A DNA stretch of 64,000 nt, taken from Thermothielavioides terrestris NRRL 8126. Its lineage: Eukaryota; Ascomycota; Sordariomycetes; Sordariales; Chaetomiaceae. The stretch spans positions 7,440,001 through 7,504,000 of the forward strand of contig NC_016457.1 of the NCBI RefSeq assembly GCF_000226115.1. The letters run 5' to 3'. Below are positions 47,824 through 61,979 of this stretch, piece after piece. The number at the start of each line of letters is the position of its first letter. Position 1 is the stretch's first letter. Position numbers and translations under genes: made by a program. The notes below the pieces were generated by a model, which was not told where the DNA came from, made no database searches, and saw only the letters and a list, made by a program, of their open reading frames with translations.

Positions 47824-50487
47824 GAGCTTACTATACGCTCTTATAGGCAAGCTCGTACTTTAAAAGCTCTTTGATATACGCCTCTCATTGTCGCTACTCC
47901 TTAAGCTACTCTCTATATATAGCTCTCTTAGCTTATAAAGGTCTAGCTAGCTATAGTAGTTGATTACACTATCTTTTATACTCCTCTACCTCTTTGATAT
48001 ATATATCCTAGCCTTACTACTATACTAGATACTTATACTTATAGGCAAAGGTATAGTTATATAGGTCGTATAGTAGTAGGCGAAGTAGACGTCTAAGCTT
48101 CGCTAGCTCCTTACAAGGACGCTTACTATAGTATTATACTAAGGGTGACGTTCAGCTAGATAATATAGATGATCCTTACGCCTAAAGATACTTCTATACT
48201 AGAGTATAAGGCATCTTAAGGTAGTCTAGCCTCCTTATAAACGTATAGACAAGCGTCTCCTCTTCCTAGAGATAGGGATCGAGTACTATCTTCTTAAGGG
48301 CTATTTATACCAATGCCTCGAGGTTCTTGACTAGGTTACTACTAAAAAGACATTTATAGTCTATCTTGTCTATAGGGGCATCGACAAGCCTTTGTATTAT
48401 AGTTGCTTATAGTATAGTAATCTCTATAATCTTAGCTCCAATATCCCACTAGGTCGATATATTATCAAGATCCTCCGTAAATGCCGCTAGCGGACCTAAA
48501 GCAATTGGCTAGTCCTCTAGTCGAAAAGGCAGAACAGCGCTAGGTACTAGAAACGTACCTTATAGCTATCGTCCAAAGTCGCCTACAAGGTCTTACAAAG
48601 GTAGTACACTACTAAACTGTCCGTCTAGCGGGAGTCCTACGACCTTACGATAATATACCTAGTACACTATATCCTTCTTTGACTAGGGCGTAAAGATAAT
48701 TTAGGTAGTAGCGATCACTCCTTCCTCGCTCTAGCTAGGGAGCTAGGCTTCCTTAAACGCCACTAAGTATATAGCTAGGATCCTAAGTTCTATATCACTA
48801 AAGTGGTCGTAGAGATATATAGGTAGGTCATTGAATTTAGGGGCATTAAATGTAAATACGTCGTCGACTTAGAGGACTTTGATCACCTCGTCTTTGTTGT
48901 ACTCCGAGAGCGTAGGCTATATAGGTTCTTAGGTCGAAGACAATAGGTTCAGAGGGAGCTTATACATCTTCCCTTTGTTCTATTATAACGAAGGGATTCC
49001 TTTAGCGTAGAGTAGACAATCTTTAAAGGTACTAAGAGCATTCTTATAAGCTTCTAACTATAAGTGTAATATACGCCGCTATACAACTATCTCGCTATTT
49101 CCCTAGTATAGCCGAAGCTAGGGTAGCCTAAACTATATCTAGCCGTCTAGAAGGCAGGGCTAGAGCTTTTGAAGAAAGGCCTATATAAACTTAAGGGCGA
49201 ACTATCTATACTCCTATTCTAAACTTTGCTAAGGGCAGTGGATAATGACCTCCTTATATAGCTACGACTAAAGGAACCTATAGATAGACTAGAAAGCAAT
49301 TTGGACCTCTAATAAGATATCGGCGTATATCTCTATACTTTTAAATATAGAGTCGAAGTAGTAAAGCTGGCCTACGACTTAGTCGAAGATCGTAATAGCC
49401 CAATGCTTTTTATCAACGAAACAAAGGAAGACCTAGAAGCGATAACGGTTAGCAATGACCTTCTAGCTAGACCAGTGGAACTCCTTTAGCGTAGGACTAG
49501 TATCCGAGATAGGTTATAAGTAGAACTAGAGATAGTCCTTGTAAAGACGAAAGAAAAACTATATAACGTCTAGGATCATCTAGCCCTCTAGCTATTCCTT
49601 AGTAAGCAGTATACCTTCTATATCGAAGAGCGAAATACCTATATCTACGAAACTGACCTTGAAAAACCGATCTATCGTATACCTTCCCTCTAGCTAGCTT
49701 AGGAATAGGTAGCTTATAATTTTAGGGTTTACACTAAGCCGAGGGCTCTAAATCCAGTTAGGCCGCTAGTTGATTATATCTTATAGGTACTTCTTTAGGG
49801 TCTATAGAAATAGAAAAAGCTTAGGACTAGTCTCCCTAGGGTAACTTAGCATCTTTAAGTCTAGCTCTTGCCTTATAAAGGAGGTATAATACCTCGCTTA
49901 ATTACTATCTTCTATAAGCTTCTACGAACTTAGCGGTATATAAAACTTAAGCTCTCTAAGTGGCTACTTCTATCCTAGGGCAACGATTACATTGGCCTAA
50001 GATTATATAGGCCCTACGAAATTAGGAATCTTACGACGACCTATAGCAATGTTCGCGATAGTATATAAAAATTTAGCTCGATAGAAAAGTCGCTCTTTAG
50101 GCAAAAAGATCTAGACCGATTAAAGCGATTATAAGAAAATCCAAGGTATAGTAGATAAAGCGAAAGAAATAGTCAATTATAAGAGAGTTGGTAGGAGGAT
50201 TAAGAAAAAGGGGTAGATAAACCTTCAAAGGCAAGAGGGCTACTTAGCTCTTTCTTAAACTAGGCGAAAGAAAACGGATAAGGCTTGTAGCACCTACTAA
50301 TTAGCTAGAAATGAGTGTTCGCCCCCTAATTTCTTAAGGCCTTCCTCTCCTCTTTACTATCCTAAAAGCATTTTCTTCCTCCAACCTTCTCGCCACTTTA
50401 TTCTAGTGCCTTCGTCTCTTTAGGTAGATTAGGTTCTTAGTAGTCGAGTCTTCCACTTCCTTTTCGAATTTATATATAGCTCCTATA
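47824..50487 (-). pseudogene. Element B ORF3 remnant (sense), unknown product
   Basis: Collinear with 34,207-36,870 of element A. The same minus-strand frame is visible with RIP-type stops at partly different codons, so the two copies complement each other. No family recognised. Confidence 0.5.
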
Positions 50488-50513
50488 TACGAATTTGCAA
50501 CCTAGAAACTATA

Positions 50514-52530
50514 ATACTAAGTAGCTAACGTATCTATAACGTATTATAGGAAATTACCGATAAAATAAACGACTAGAGGCTACTATTATATAGGATTATA
50601 AACTATTGGATTAATCTCTCGCTAATGCCGAAAACAATGATCTTCGTAGCCTAGAAGTATATCTAGGTAGTCCAAAGTAAGATAAAGGATCCGTTGATAC
50701 CGAAAGATAAACGTTATACTAACGAATATACTACGATCTTAGTCGAATATAAAGCTATCTACAGTATAATCAAGATCTTTCAACTAGACGTCAGATTGTT
50801 ATATATCCAATAGGTCCTATTAAGCAATTAGTAAAATTAACGTAGGATATAGCGATTGGTTTATATCAACGATAAGCTAGTTAACGTAATCGAATAGCAC
50901 TATAACACCTTGGTTCTTCATCTAATGTTTATAGAGTATTACAATGACAGACCACTTAGGCGTTGAATACATCATCTTACTATATACCTAAACCGAGCTT
51001 TAGCTCTCTTAATCTAGGTATAGGGTTGTAAATAAGTACTACGCTTCCCTTTTATACTTGCCCCTTAGGCAAAGGAAGATTGACACTCCTATAGCAACAA
51101 AGTTCCTTGCTAAAGCTACAAACTTTTGTACTAGCGTTCAACAACTCCTTTTAGCGAAGACGGAGATATCTATATAACTTAGCCCTTTAATAGCTACGCT
51201 TCTCTTACTCCTCTCTTTACTAACAAATGTACCAACTATATCTAGTCGGAGAAGGAATATACCTAGACTTATATCTATAGGAACGATTAAAAGTACCTAG
51301 CTTAGGACTTGATCTTGTAGGGCTACCTTCTATATAATCCGAAGAACGATCCTAGGCTAAAGCTACGCCTAGAAGAGGTAGGCTAAAAGTGGTTTATCCC
51401 ACTAGAGGATGTTATCAAAGAGCAAATAGCGCGATACTAGGCTAATCGTAAGAGCTTACGTTGCTAAAGGATAGAGACAACGGATAAAGATAAGTAAGGG
51501 GTAGGATATAGTCTAGGAGCTTGGCCTATAGACAGTAGATTAAAAGACTATATACCCTAATCGTAGATTTTTCTTAGCCTTAGCTTTAGCTCTAAGAAAC
51601 TCAGTCCTATATAATAGAAACCATCTATCTAAAGGGCAAAAGTGAAAAGAAAAAGGTATAAATGACTATAAGGCTCCTAAGAGTAGGGTCACCCCCTAGG
51701 AAAAAAACTTAGGTATTAGCGAAAAAGAATAAGGCTTCGAAGGCTAAAAACGAACGAAGGACAATAGATAGACAAAGACTAAGTAAGACGTAGTTAATAG
51801 AGATATCACTAGCGAGTAGAAGGCCAATGTAACAACGGATATTAGGAAGGAAACGTAGCTAAACGCTAGTAAAACCATTAGAGGTAGCAGCTTCTACGCC
51901 CTCCCCCTCTTCTAGAATATATATCTCTATATATCTAGAGGGCTAGTGTTAAAAACTAGGTGGCTTTCTATAGAGGATTTCAACGATAAGCTCCTAACGA
52001 GGTCGTTTCTTCCTTACCCTCTTTGTAGTCGAGCGAGTCTAGCTAGCCTAAAGCGCTATAGTACAATTAGGGGTTTCTTCTTCGAGGACCTCTTCCTCTA
52101 TTATAATCGTAGCGTCCTTTACGACCGTTTATATAGTTTCCTCCCTTGGTAGGCCATCGCTATAAGCGCAATGAAGATCGCCAAAGCAGTGCTATTGACT
52201 AGTCAAGGCGCTATATAGTTCGCCACTATAAAGAAGCTTGACCAATTAGCTACTATTGGAATTCTTAGCCGGTTAATAGGGGTAACAACCTATAGTCCAA
52301 TCACTAGTATTCTAGTTGTCTTTAGCGACGCTAAACCCCCTTTTGTTATCCTTATAGAGCTTTAAACGACCGTTGAGGCAGTAGCGTTCTCCCTAGAAGT
52401 GTCTAGTATACGTTTCCCCATTGTAGTGTACTAAGGTAGCTAAGCCTCGGCTAGCGTTAAGGTTAGGATTAGCTCCCCTATTGTTCTACACCTCGCTATA
52501 GTGACCGTCGTAGCAATGCTCGTCGTTGCT
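50514..52530 (+). pseudogene. Element B antisense ORF remnant, unknown product
   Basis: Collinear with 36,897-38,960 of element A. The ATG of A is ATA here. The longest stop-free run (51,946-52,152, MLKTRWLSIEDF) is conserved in both copies at 68 codons. Coding direction is opposite to pol. Confidence 0.45.
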
Positions 52531-52550
52531 ATGCCCCTTTGAGTAGAGGA

Positions 52551-53870
52551 ACAGGTTTATACTATCCACTTCTAGCTAGACGTTATCTAGCTTAAAGAAC
52601 TTCTTTATATAATTTAGAGGATATAGCGTCTAGATAGATATATCGTCCAAAGTCTCTAGGAAGTAAATATCCTAGTCTTTGATTATCTAAATATAGAATA
52701 GGCCGAACTAGCGATACTCTAGCTTCTAGACTAAGCTTATATCTAGCTACCGAATGTTGTTGTAGACAAAGACAAGATCGTTGATAGATATTACTACGTT
52801 TTCTAAGCGAAATTTACGTTTATAGGCCTTATTATAGCGTTTAGCTAGCTTTTTATAAGCCGTAGTAACCCGTTTAGTAGCAATCTTATAGTTATACTTA
52901 GCTTCCTAGAAGACACGAGTATAGAGGGCAATAAGCTTCGTATAGCGTCTAGTAGGATCCTCTCCCTCTATCTAGGTGTAGACAGAGTCCTAGGTAAGAA
53001 TTCGCTAGGTAGGAATATTAAACTCGATTAGATTAATAGGCTTATAGTTATAGATAAGAAAGAAGGGAGATATTCTATAAGAGCCCCTAACAGTTGTATA
53101 ATCTATATATAAAATATATAGAAGGAGCTCTCTCTACCTCTTTCCTATACTATTAGTTATCTTTATAAACGAGGTAGCAATTGGGATATAGCTAGCCTTA
53201 TTCACTCTGTTCGTATACGAATTGTATAGCGAGATAATGACTCTCTTGATCTATAGTTTATAGAGGATCTCTTTAACTTCGCCCTTAAACTTAGAGCCTC
53301 TATCGACAACTATAACAATAGAGTAGCCCTAGCGACAAAGGATATATCGTATAATAAAGGACTTAATAGCCTTAGAGGACTTATTTAGTAGGATCTTAGC
53401 TTTAACGTATCTTATAAGATCGTTGTAAGCCTCGACAAGGAAATACTTCTTCTCCCTATAGCTAGACAGTATATATTGGATATCAAGGTGCCATTTAGCA
53501 AAAGGAAAAGGCGGAGGCGTTGTCCAACCTACCACTTCCTCGAACCTCTAGGCATTGTACGCTTAATATAGTATATAAGCCTAAATCTACTCTATAATAT
53601 CTTTGTATATTCTACGCCAATAGTAGTGGTTCGTCATTTGTTGGTACGTCGCCTCTCTTTTACAATAGCCAACCTCACTATAGCACTAGTCGAAGATTAG
53701 ACGCCTCTCTTTAAAGGTGTCAACAACGCGCCTATAGTACTACGTATAATTTGTACTTTAGAGAAAAAGGTAACGATCCTCAACGAAGTATTTCAACGCT
53801 TCCCTTTTAAGCTAACGTCGCTTCTAGTATAGACTATAGCTAAATAGAGCTTCTATCGTCGATAGGAAGT
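52551..53870 (-). pseudogene. Element B integrase remnant
   Basis: A 68-codon run (53,329-53,535) reads FAKWHLDIQYILSS then KYFLVEAYNDLIRYVKA, the integrase core around the first catalytic Asp. The rest is broken by stops. Confidence 0.8.
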
Positions 53871-53969
53871 AGGCGATGTCCTAGAAGCGCTAGGAGTAAC
53901 TATCTTAAAGGCGGATAGGTTCTAGTCTCCCTTTCGAATACGAAGTCTCTTTACCTATATAGTTAACAA

Positions 53970-56450
53970 AGATTTAGACGTCGACCTAGTCGTCGATATC
54001 CTCCTTCGACTCCTTCTCTATATAGTCAAAGGGCCTAGGCAGCTTATAGGACAATGTATCGACTACAACGTTCTTAGGGCCTAGGATATACTTGACCTCA
54101 AAGTCGAATAGGCGGATCTAGGTAATCTAACGTATTATAAAAGTACCTAGAACATCGCTCGTAGTACCATTGAGCTAATAGACTAGAACGAGAGTATCGG
54201 TCTCTACAATAAAATGTACGCTAAAAAGGTAGTAGCGAAAACGCTTTAAGAGGAAGAGTAGCCCTCTTAGCTCCCTCTTTATAGTATTATACCGCTTCTC
54301 TACCTCTAACTAAATGCCGTTTTTAAACCTATATAGGTGTCTCTTACTATTGGGACCAATTTACTTAAGTATACCTCTCTAGCCAAGGATATTAGCGTTA
54401 TAAACTAGGAAGATTATACTATACTATAGATCGCTATAGACGAGCGTCGTAAAGACTAAAGTAATAGTGATTTTCTCCTTTAGCTCGTCTATCGCCTTTT
54501 ATTTAGTAGGCCTCCAAGTCTACTTAGTATCCTTCTTTATTAGGGTATAAAGAGGAATTACAATAATCGTAAAGCCTTTAATCTAGATCTGGTAGTATCC
54601 AACTATTTCAACGAAGGTATATACCTCCTTAACGTTAGAACAGGTCTTCTACTCCTTTATTTTAATTACCTTTGCTTCTTTAGGAAGACGCCTATTAGGT
54701 ATATAAAGATAACTAAGTAAGACCGCTTTTAGCTATACCCACTTCGACTTTACTATAGCGATAGTCGTACTTACTAGCTCTATATTTAGCAACACTATAT
54801 CGATATTTTTAAGATACTTAACAATAAATTCGCAATGTCTCTCTCTATCTAGACGACTATTATAATTAGATCGAGGGCCTTTTATTATAATATCGTCTAG
54901 GTAGACTCGACAAATATCTAGGATAAGGTCACTAAAGATCATCGTTATAGCCCATTGAAACTAGGCAACGGAATTTATACCCCTTATCGGTAGTATATAT
55001 ATATAGAAGAGACTAATTGGCGTTGAAAAGGTCGTTAAATCGTAGCTCTGCTTATTAAGATTGACCTAGTCGTAACTAGAGAAGAGATCTAGAAGAGACA
55101 TTAGCTTATAGCTATCGAAGTCCTTACTAAATTCCTCTATAGTAGATAGGACGAAAGCGTTGTAGATCGTTATAGCATTGGCCTTTTAAGTATTATTAAT
55201 AAGCTATAATCCACCGTCCTTTTTAAAAACGAGGAACCAGTTATTACAATAGCTCGTATAGCTATATTCGATAATCCTATATATCTACCTCTCTCTAAGT
55301 AGATCAATGACCTTTTATATCAGTAGTTTCGAAATTGGAATAGACTTGCTCTGCTAGGCCTTATATAGGATAGTCTTAATATACTAGGACAGGACAATAT
55401 CCTTATAGATATACCTATACTTAGTGAAATCCTATATAAGCGTAGCTTCCTAGTTTCGTAAGATCTTAGCGAACATCTCCTTTTCTAACTTATTAAGGAA
55501 CCTATCTATAGTAGCGAGTATCGCTTAAAGGCGCTCCTTAGTAAGCCTTAAGCCTAGCTTAAGATCTAAAAAATAGAGGACTATAAGATCGTCCTATTCC
55601 TTCTTAAACTATATCTTCGCCTTAGCCTTTGTAAGCCGCTTTTTTCGCTATAATAGATCTCCCTCTAGCGTAGAGCTATCTGATAGTGCTAAATCGACTA
55701 GTCGAACCTTGTTCGTAACATTCTTCTAGAGTATAAACGTCTTTAAGGTATATCTAACCTTATACTCGAATCCCCGCCTTAGCCTCTAGTTGGAAAAGGG
55801 GCTTCCGACTAAGGTCCCCCTCTTCCCTTTTGAATAAGATAACAATTCGATCTTTGTCTATCTAGATAGAGAAGATGAAGAATAAGAACGTATAACGTGA
55901 AAAAGAGTGCTAAGGAGCGGTATATTGGACTTCTATAAAACAAGATAAAAAACCGCTTTACCTATATTATCGTCGAAGAAACTGAGGGCAGTCTCGCCTT
56001 CCTCTATCTCTATCTAGTTAAGGATTTTTTTAGGACTCTTTATCAATCCTTAGAATTGTTTCTAAACGGCTAGTTACATTAGAGATAGTAGGCGGCTCTA
56101 CTAGACAATCTTCTTAGAGACAATATATACCTAGACTATCTTTCCTTCTATAAGTAGATTAGTAGTAATTAGATTACTATTGTAGTAATCGAAGGTCAGA
56201 GTAGTATCTTTGATAAACGGTATACTAAGGATTACTTTATATCTACTAGCAGTGTCCTTAGTTATAAAGAAGTGAAGGTTGATACCGACTCTACCTAGGT
56301 AAAGAGCGATCTAGGTCTCTCCGAAGAACGGTGCTAAGCTATAAAGACCCTTTGAAACGACCTTAGTAGGCTAGTATAGTAGCGTATATTTCTCGACGAT
56401 GCTTATTGAGATATAGTTGTACTTCGAACTAAAGTCGATTAGAGTAAAAT
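53970..56450 (-). pseudogene. Element B protease, RT and RNase H remnant
   Basis: A 69-codon run (54,733-54,942) contains CRVYLDDIIIKGPRSNY, so the RT catalytic Asp pair is intact. Upstream RT blocks correspond to those of element A. A protease-like segment lies near 56,420. Confidence 0.78.
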
Positions 56451-56569
56451 ACTTATTATAATAACCTTTCTCGAACTAGATATATAGAGTAGGCAACGAC
56501 TATACTTTTGTTATTACGCTAAGTTCTATATACTCCGAGATTGAAAGCATCGAGATAGATTTTTAGAGT

Positions 56570-59070
56570 AGGGTATAGATACGATCGTCAACGTCTCTAG
56601 GCGGACCTTTACGAATCTAGCGCTCCTAGAGGCTTCCTATATAGATGCCCTATACATTGTCCTTAGTAACTCCGAAGATTGCTAGAACCGTCTTAGTCTA
56701 GCTAGAGCGAAAGCTACTAAATATATTTACATTAGTATATAGAGCTTATATATAGACCCTTATATCTTTCAGTATAGTAGCTAGCCTATTAAGCTTAAGG
56801 ACACTAGACCCTTTGTAGTCGATAACCTTGATATTGGTAGAAATGCTCTATAGGTATACGATTAGAGCGTTCTTATATTTAGGCGAGATATAGACTAAGT
56901 TATTAAGGGTTAGACTAGTCTTTGCTTTTATTACAGTGTAGATTATATCCTTTATATATAGAGGCAATATAGCAACCTTTAATATAGGTGGCTTAGACTA
57001 TAGCTCCTCTTTCTTTATACGATTTGTTGTAGCTAGGTTCTTAAGGATAGTTATACGAGGAGGCTCTACTAGAGGTGTAGGAGTACCGCTTATTTAGATA
57101 TCGTCTTCCCTTTTGTCTTTAGCGAATCGACGCTTAGTAGGCGGTATACTCTAAAGTATAGTCTCCGCTTCCTTGTCCACTTCCCCCTTAGCTTCCCCCT
57201 TAGCTTCTCCCTTGGTCTAGCTAGAGAGAGGAAGAGGTAGTTAGCGGAATTCGTTAGTCTTTAGTATAGATTGTAGGACAACCTTCTAAGTTAAAATACG
57301 ACCTCCCTCTAATAGGACTATATAAAACGACAACTGATTAGACGCTATATAATGGAAGGCGGAAATGAGCTCAAGCTCCCCTTCGTATATAAGACGATTG
57401 ATCGTCGTCTAGACGATCGTAGGCTCCTAATATAGCTTAGGCTACTAGAGGTAGTACTTGTTTAATACTAGGGATATATCTAGCTTAAATAGGCGACTAT
57501 TTAGACGTTTATACTTATAATAGTACGTTTAGTATATAGGGTAGCTATTATATCGTAAGCAATAGGCTATATATGTAAAAACGAACTAGCTAATCTTGCT
57601 AACCTTTTATACGTTGTTAATATCTGCCTTTGTAAAGGTGATCGTCTTAGCTAGTATATAGCCCTTCTTACTCCTATCACTAAGGCAGTAATCTATACCC
57701 TTACAATATATTAGACCTATAGCTATAGCTTTTATAGCCTCTATATACTTAAGAACTATATAGTTAGAGTCACTATAGTAATAGCAATAGCTAGAACTTA
57801 TAGGTCTATTATAGCTAGAGAGACAACTATCAATATATAGACTAGTGACGAAGCTAACGCGTCTCTCCTATAAGCGACTCCGCTATTGCTAGAAATACAT
57901 TTAAAGAACCTTGATCTCGTTAAAAGTAGGATCGATTCTATATAAACGGAGGGCCTTGATCTTCTACTTAAACTACTTAACGATCTTCTATTTCTAGATA
58001 TATAGACGTTGGAGCTAATTAGCTAGATTGTCAATGTCGTTGGGTATAGGTATAAGAGCTCTCTTCGGCTCCTCTTCTTCCTACTTTTACGGCTTAGGAG
58101 TCGTCTTAATAGCAGGCGTAGCCAAAGGCGAGTAGTACTTCTATAGATCGATCTTACGTTTATAGGTCTTAAGGAAGAGGTCTTTTACATTGAGACCCTT
58201 CTAAAGAGTATCCTAAACGAACTTAAGGAAGTCTATCTACTTCGTAGTATAGATAGAGTCTTTATCGTCCTTCTTTAGGGTACGCTAGCGGTCCTTAAGA
58301 GCTATCTAGATCCGTTAATCAAATGTACGCTATACCGTTAGAACGATTATATACTATAGCTCTTTACGAACTTTGGTAGAGGCGATAGCGTATATATAGT
58401 TAATTAACTTAAAATAGTTGTAGATAACCTTGCTAATTGGCTAGTATCTCCTTTCGATCAGATTACAAAGGTAATCTCCGTTACTATACTACTTAGGATC
58501 GTCGCCCTTCTAGCGCTTTAGGAACTTAGCCTTGAAAGTAGCCTAGGTGTCTTAGTCCTTTTTCTCCTAGTGACGGATAATAGGCTAGATTATAGTGTTA
58601 TACCAAAGCTCGAACAGGTATATATAGGTCTTGTCATTAGTAACTTAATAAGCTTCGTACATCTCTTTAAAGGTCTCGATCTATTGTGTAGTATTCTAAC
58701 TAGAGAAGCGGCTCTAAAGGCTAGCCTTCGTTAGGGTTAGAAAGGTCATGCTAAACACAGTAGTAAGAATATACTTAGCTATCTTCTTTAGAACTTCGGC
58801 TTCAGATTGACTAGAAGGTATTACCGTAGATGCCTCCGTATAGATAGGTGGAGTAGAGGTATCTAGCGAAGATAGAAAGGGTGTCTACGTCGCTTTGGCT
58901 AGGTCTTCTTCGCTTAATATACCTTGGAAAGGCTATAAGATAGATATGTCCTCAGACTCTCCTTTGGAGATTGGCGTCAAGATTAACGGTGTTATAGAGG
59001 TCAATAGAATTTTTAGAGCTTCTATAGACAGTGTATATATATGTCGTTGGAGTCTAGTTATTAGATGTTT
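56570..59070 (-). pseudogene. Element B gag region remnant
   Basis: Capsid-like minus-strand frame at about 57,700-59,000 (IETFKEMYEAY, ATFKAKFLKR), then a Lys/Gln-rich stretch, collinear with element A. Confidence 0.6.
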
Positions 59071-59908
59071 AGCTATCGTCTTTAAGAAAGGTAGCGACTA
59101 TATCGATAAACTGTAAAAAGACTAATATATATACTTCTATAGGAATATCGACTCCTTCGACGTTTATCTAGAGAAAGAAAACCTCTTAAATAGCTAGGTT
59201 CCTTCGAAATATACGGTTTAAAGGCTCCGAAGGATGACTATAGGTTCTTTGTAGATCACCTAGATACCTCTAGCAACTAATATACTAAACCCAACTAGCG
59301 TAATAGCGATAAGAGTATAGCTCTTAAGAAGAAAAGCAAACGTCTATACTAAGACCTTGTATTCAATATAAAATAGTGCTAGATATACTATTAAAAGGAG
59401 CTAAGTGTCGTGAAGATGTAGTCCTAAGCTTAGAAGCTTACGAATAGCTACTACGTTTAACCACTTTCGTAACTAGTTCGGCTAGACCGGAGAAGAAAAT
59501 GACGATCAATGAAAATTCTACCTTTATCTCTACTTAGGAGGATAGAACTATTGTCTTTCGATTAAGTTAGCGTTTTACAACCGCTACGTCGATAATAACG
59601 AAGCCTCAATAGGTCTTCGAAGTATTGAGGATAATAGAATATCTTTTCGATGCCCTATACCGTCTAGGCAAAGGAAGGTCTCTCGAGACAAGGTCTCAAC
59701 AGACCCCTAGAACGTATATACCTCAATAGGCCTCTACGCCTCCTAGAGATACTAATATCGATATGCTAGAGCCTCAATAGGTCGGCTATATCGTCGTCGT
59801 ATAGCTATTAACATAGCATCGTATAGTTCTATAATCTTGGAAAACTTCGTAGTCTATATTGTCCCATTTAGATATAGAGCTAAGCTCCTCCCCGATTAAG
59901 CCCCTATT

Positions 59909-60409
59909 TAAAGTAGTATAAAACCTCTATACTAACCTACCCCACTACACCTAGAACTAGGCGTATAAGACAGCTTCCAAAGGAATGTAGTGTCCCTCTA
60001 GACAAATGAAGATAGTGTATATCAAGTAGTAGAAAGGCTATCTTCCAAGAGGAAGATACGTAGCTCAAATACGTCTAGTGGGATATAGCGGAAACATAAG
60101 AAAGGACAATAATAATACGGTTAAAGCTCAATAGCTCGAATACCCATTGTCTAGATAGAGGTAGAACAATAGAAGGAGAGGCTCAATAGCCTTCCTAGAA
60201 GAAGAGGGACTACCAACGTAGTATCAACGAACGTATATTGACAACTGCTTGATGTCTTGCCTCCTAATGAAGAAGATGAGCTTAGCCCACTTAAATATAT
60301 ATAACCAGAGGGTTAGACCTCCCCTAGCAACGAATACAACGCTCTAAGACAAACAGAAAAACAGAAAAACTGGGTCCCCTATGTCCAGGTAGTCTATCAC
60401 CCCAATTCA
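59909..60409 (-). repeat. Element B 5' LTR (501 bp)
   Basis: Right copy. The plus-strand end AATTCA is followed by the GTAT target duplication. Confidence 0.9.
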
Positions 60410-60699
60410 GTATATAGGGCTACGCCTAAGATCTATAGCGGTCCTATAACGGGCCCGCTATAGGCCCAAGGCGGACCCGCCTCGCGCCTAGAATAATATT
60501 GGCCCGAGCCCCCTATACACGAGCCCTTAAAAACTCTATATATAAGAACTGTAGCCTATACTTCTCCTTTTCTCTCCTTAAGGTAGTTGAATAGAACATT
60601 GTACGCTTATTTGTAGACGCTATAAGGCTAGTACGTTATAGTTCAACTACCTTTAGGTAAATAGAGCAGTTGTTGCTTCTAAACGTAGACGAGAGTAGT

Positions 60700-61800
60700 A
60701 CACTAGGCATTTCGACGCTAGTACCGAGCAGACTAGACGCTACTATAAACAATTTAGGCGTCCTGTAGATTCTAGACCTAGACTAGGTCTATAAACACTT
60801 CTAAGTCTTATAGGAAACGATCGTATAGTAGAACGCAACTATCGAGGAACTCTATATAGCCTAGATCGCTATAGCTTAGACTATAAACGCCTTCGCAATG
60901 GCCTATGCCCTAGCTCCAACGATTGACGCTATAGCTCTAGTAGCTCCTAGGATATAGCGGAAGCGCCTCCCTATAGGACAACCCTTCGATAGTAAAAAGG
61001 AACTCTTTACTGCCTAGAGGGCTACGATAGTGTATGTCCTAGTAATAGACTAGGACTTTATCGGAGGCCTCTACGACTAGTAGATATTCATTTAGAGGAA
61101 CTTTAGCTAGGGAGTTTAGGCTAAAGTTATAGCCTTCTATAAGTTGGGAGGGCTCTACTATAATTACAACCTAAGAGTATTCTTCAAATACTTTACAACT
61201 ATTTATATAGACTTCTATAAGTAGGTTATAGCCTTAACAGAGCTAGATATACTTCGCTAAAGAGATAACGAGCTATTCTCCTCCTTCTTTATTCGCTTTA
61301 AGGCAAAGCTATTAAAGGCTAGAGGACTTAATTAAAGCGACGAAGTACAACTTATTAGACTATAACAATGCCTTTCCCTAAAGTTAAAGTATATTATAGT
61401 AGGATAGAGGGTTCTATAGAACAACTATACTATAGCTGTTACAAAGTATTGTAAGATCGCTATCGACCTAGAGGCCCTCTATTTAGAGGAACGATATTAG
61501 TAGTCTTAGAGTAAGCGACTAGGGCCTAACGTAGATATAGAGAAGAATATAGACGAAGATATACCGATAACCGGGATCAATATAGCCTATATTGCCCCTA
61601 TCTAGGAGGGAGTTAACAAGGGCTATAGAGGAAAGTAGTAGTAGAACGGAGGAAAGCGAGGCGCGAATATACTATAAGCGAAGTAGGTAAACAACGAAGT
61701 ATATATAGTACGTTAATAGGCTAGAGCTTATATTTATTATAGGCACTAAGGTCACTTTGTAGCCGTTTATCCCTTCGCCTTAGCTAAGAGGCTAGCTCCT
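60700..61800 (+). pseudogene. Element 5 gag remnant
   Basis: Capsid-like plus-strand frame (FDIFKYFTT- and FFIRFKAKL-like blocks near 61,180-61,310). A decayed zinc knuckle near 61,725-61,775 still reads GHFVAV but lacks its early Cys residues. Confidence 0.6.
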
Positions 61801-61979
61801 TAAATCGATATTAATAAGCTAGAGGCCGAGGAATAGATAGAGGAGGACTCTTCTTCTAAAGAGGAGGAGGGAAAAGAGTAGCCCCTATACAAAGTCTTAT
61901 ATAAGGGCTAAAAGGACCTAGCTGCTTATAGAACGAGTTTATAGAGATTAAAGAGAAAATAGATAAGCTACCTTTTCTA

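Larger units (their letters stand above)
47307..60413 (-). mobile_element. Element B: complete 13,099-bp LTR retrotransposon on the minus strand, sister of A
   Basis: 501-bp LTRs at 47311-47811 and 59909-60409, with 4-bp duplication GTAT on both sides. The interior is collinear with element A throughout. Differences are mostly transitions, plus one 46-bp length difference at about 52,420 (38,800-38,850 in A). The polypurine tract on the minus strand reads GAAAGGGAAGTG against the left LTR (47,812-47,823). Because it lies inside the LTR of element 5, which itself interrupts element 3, it is among the youngest insertions here. Confidence 0.9.

Noticed and set aside
58895..59116. 73-codon plus-strand frame in element B
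   Set aside because: Opposite the gag region; not open in element A at the same place.
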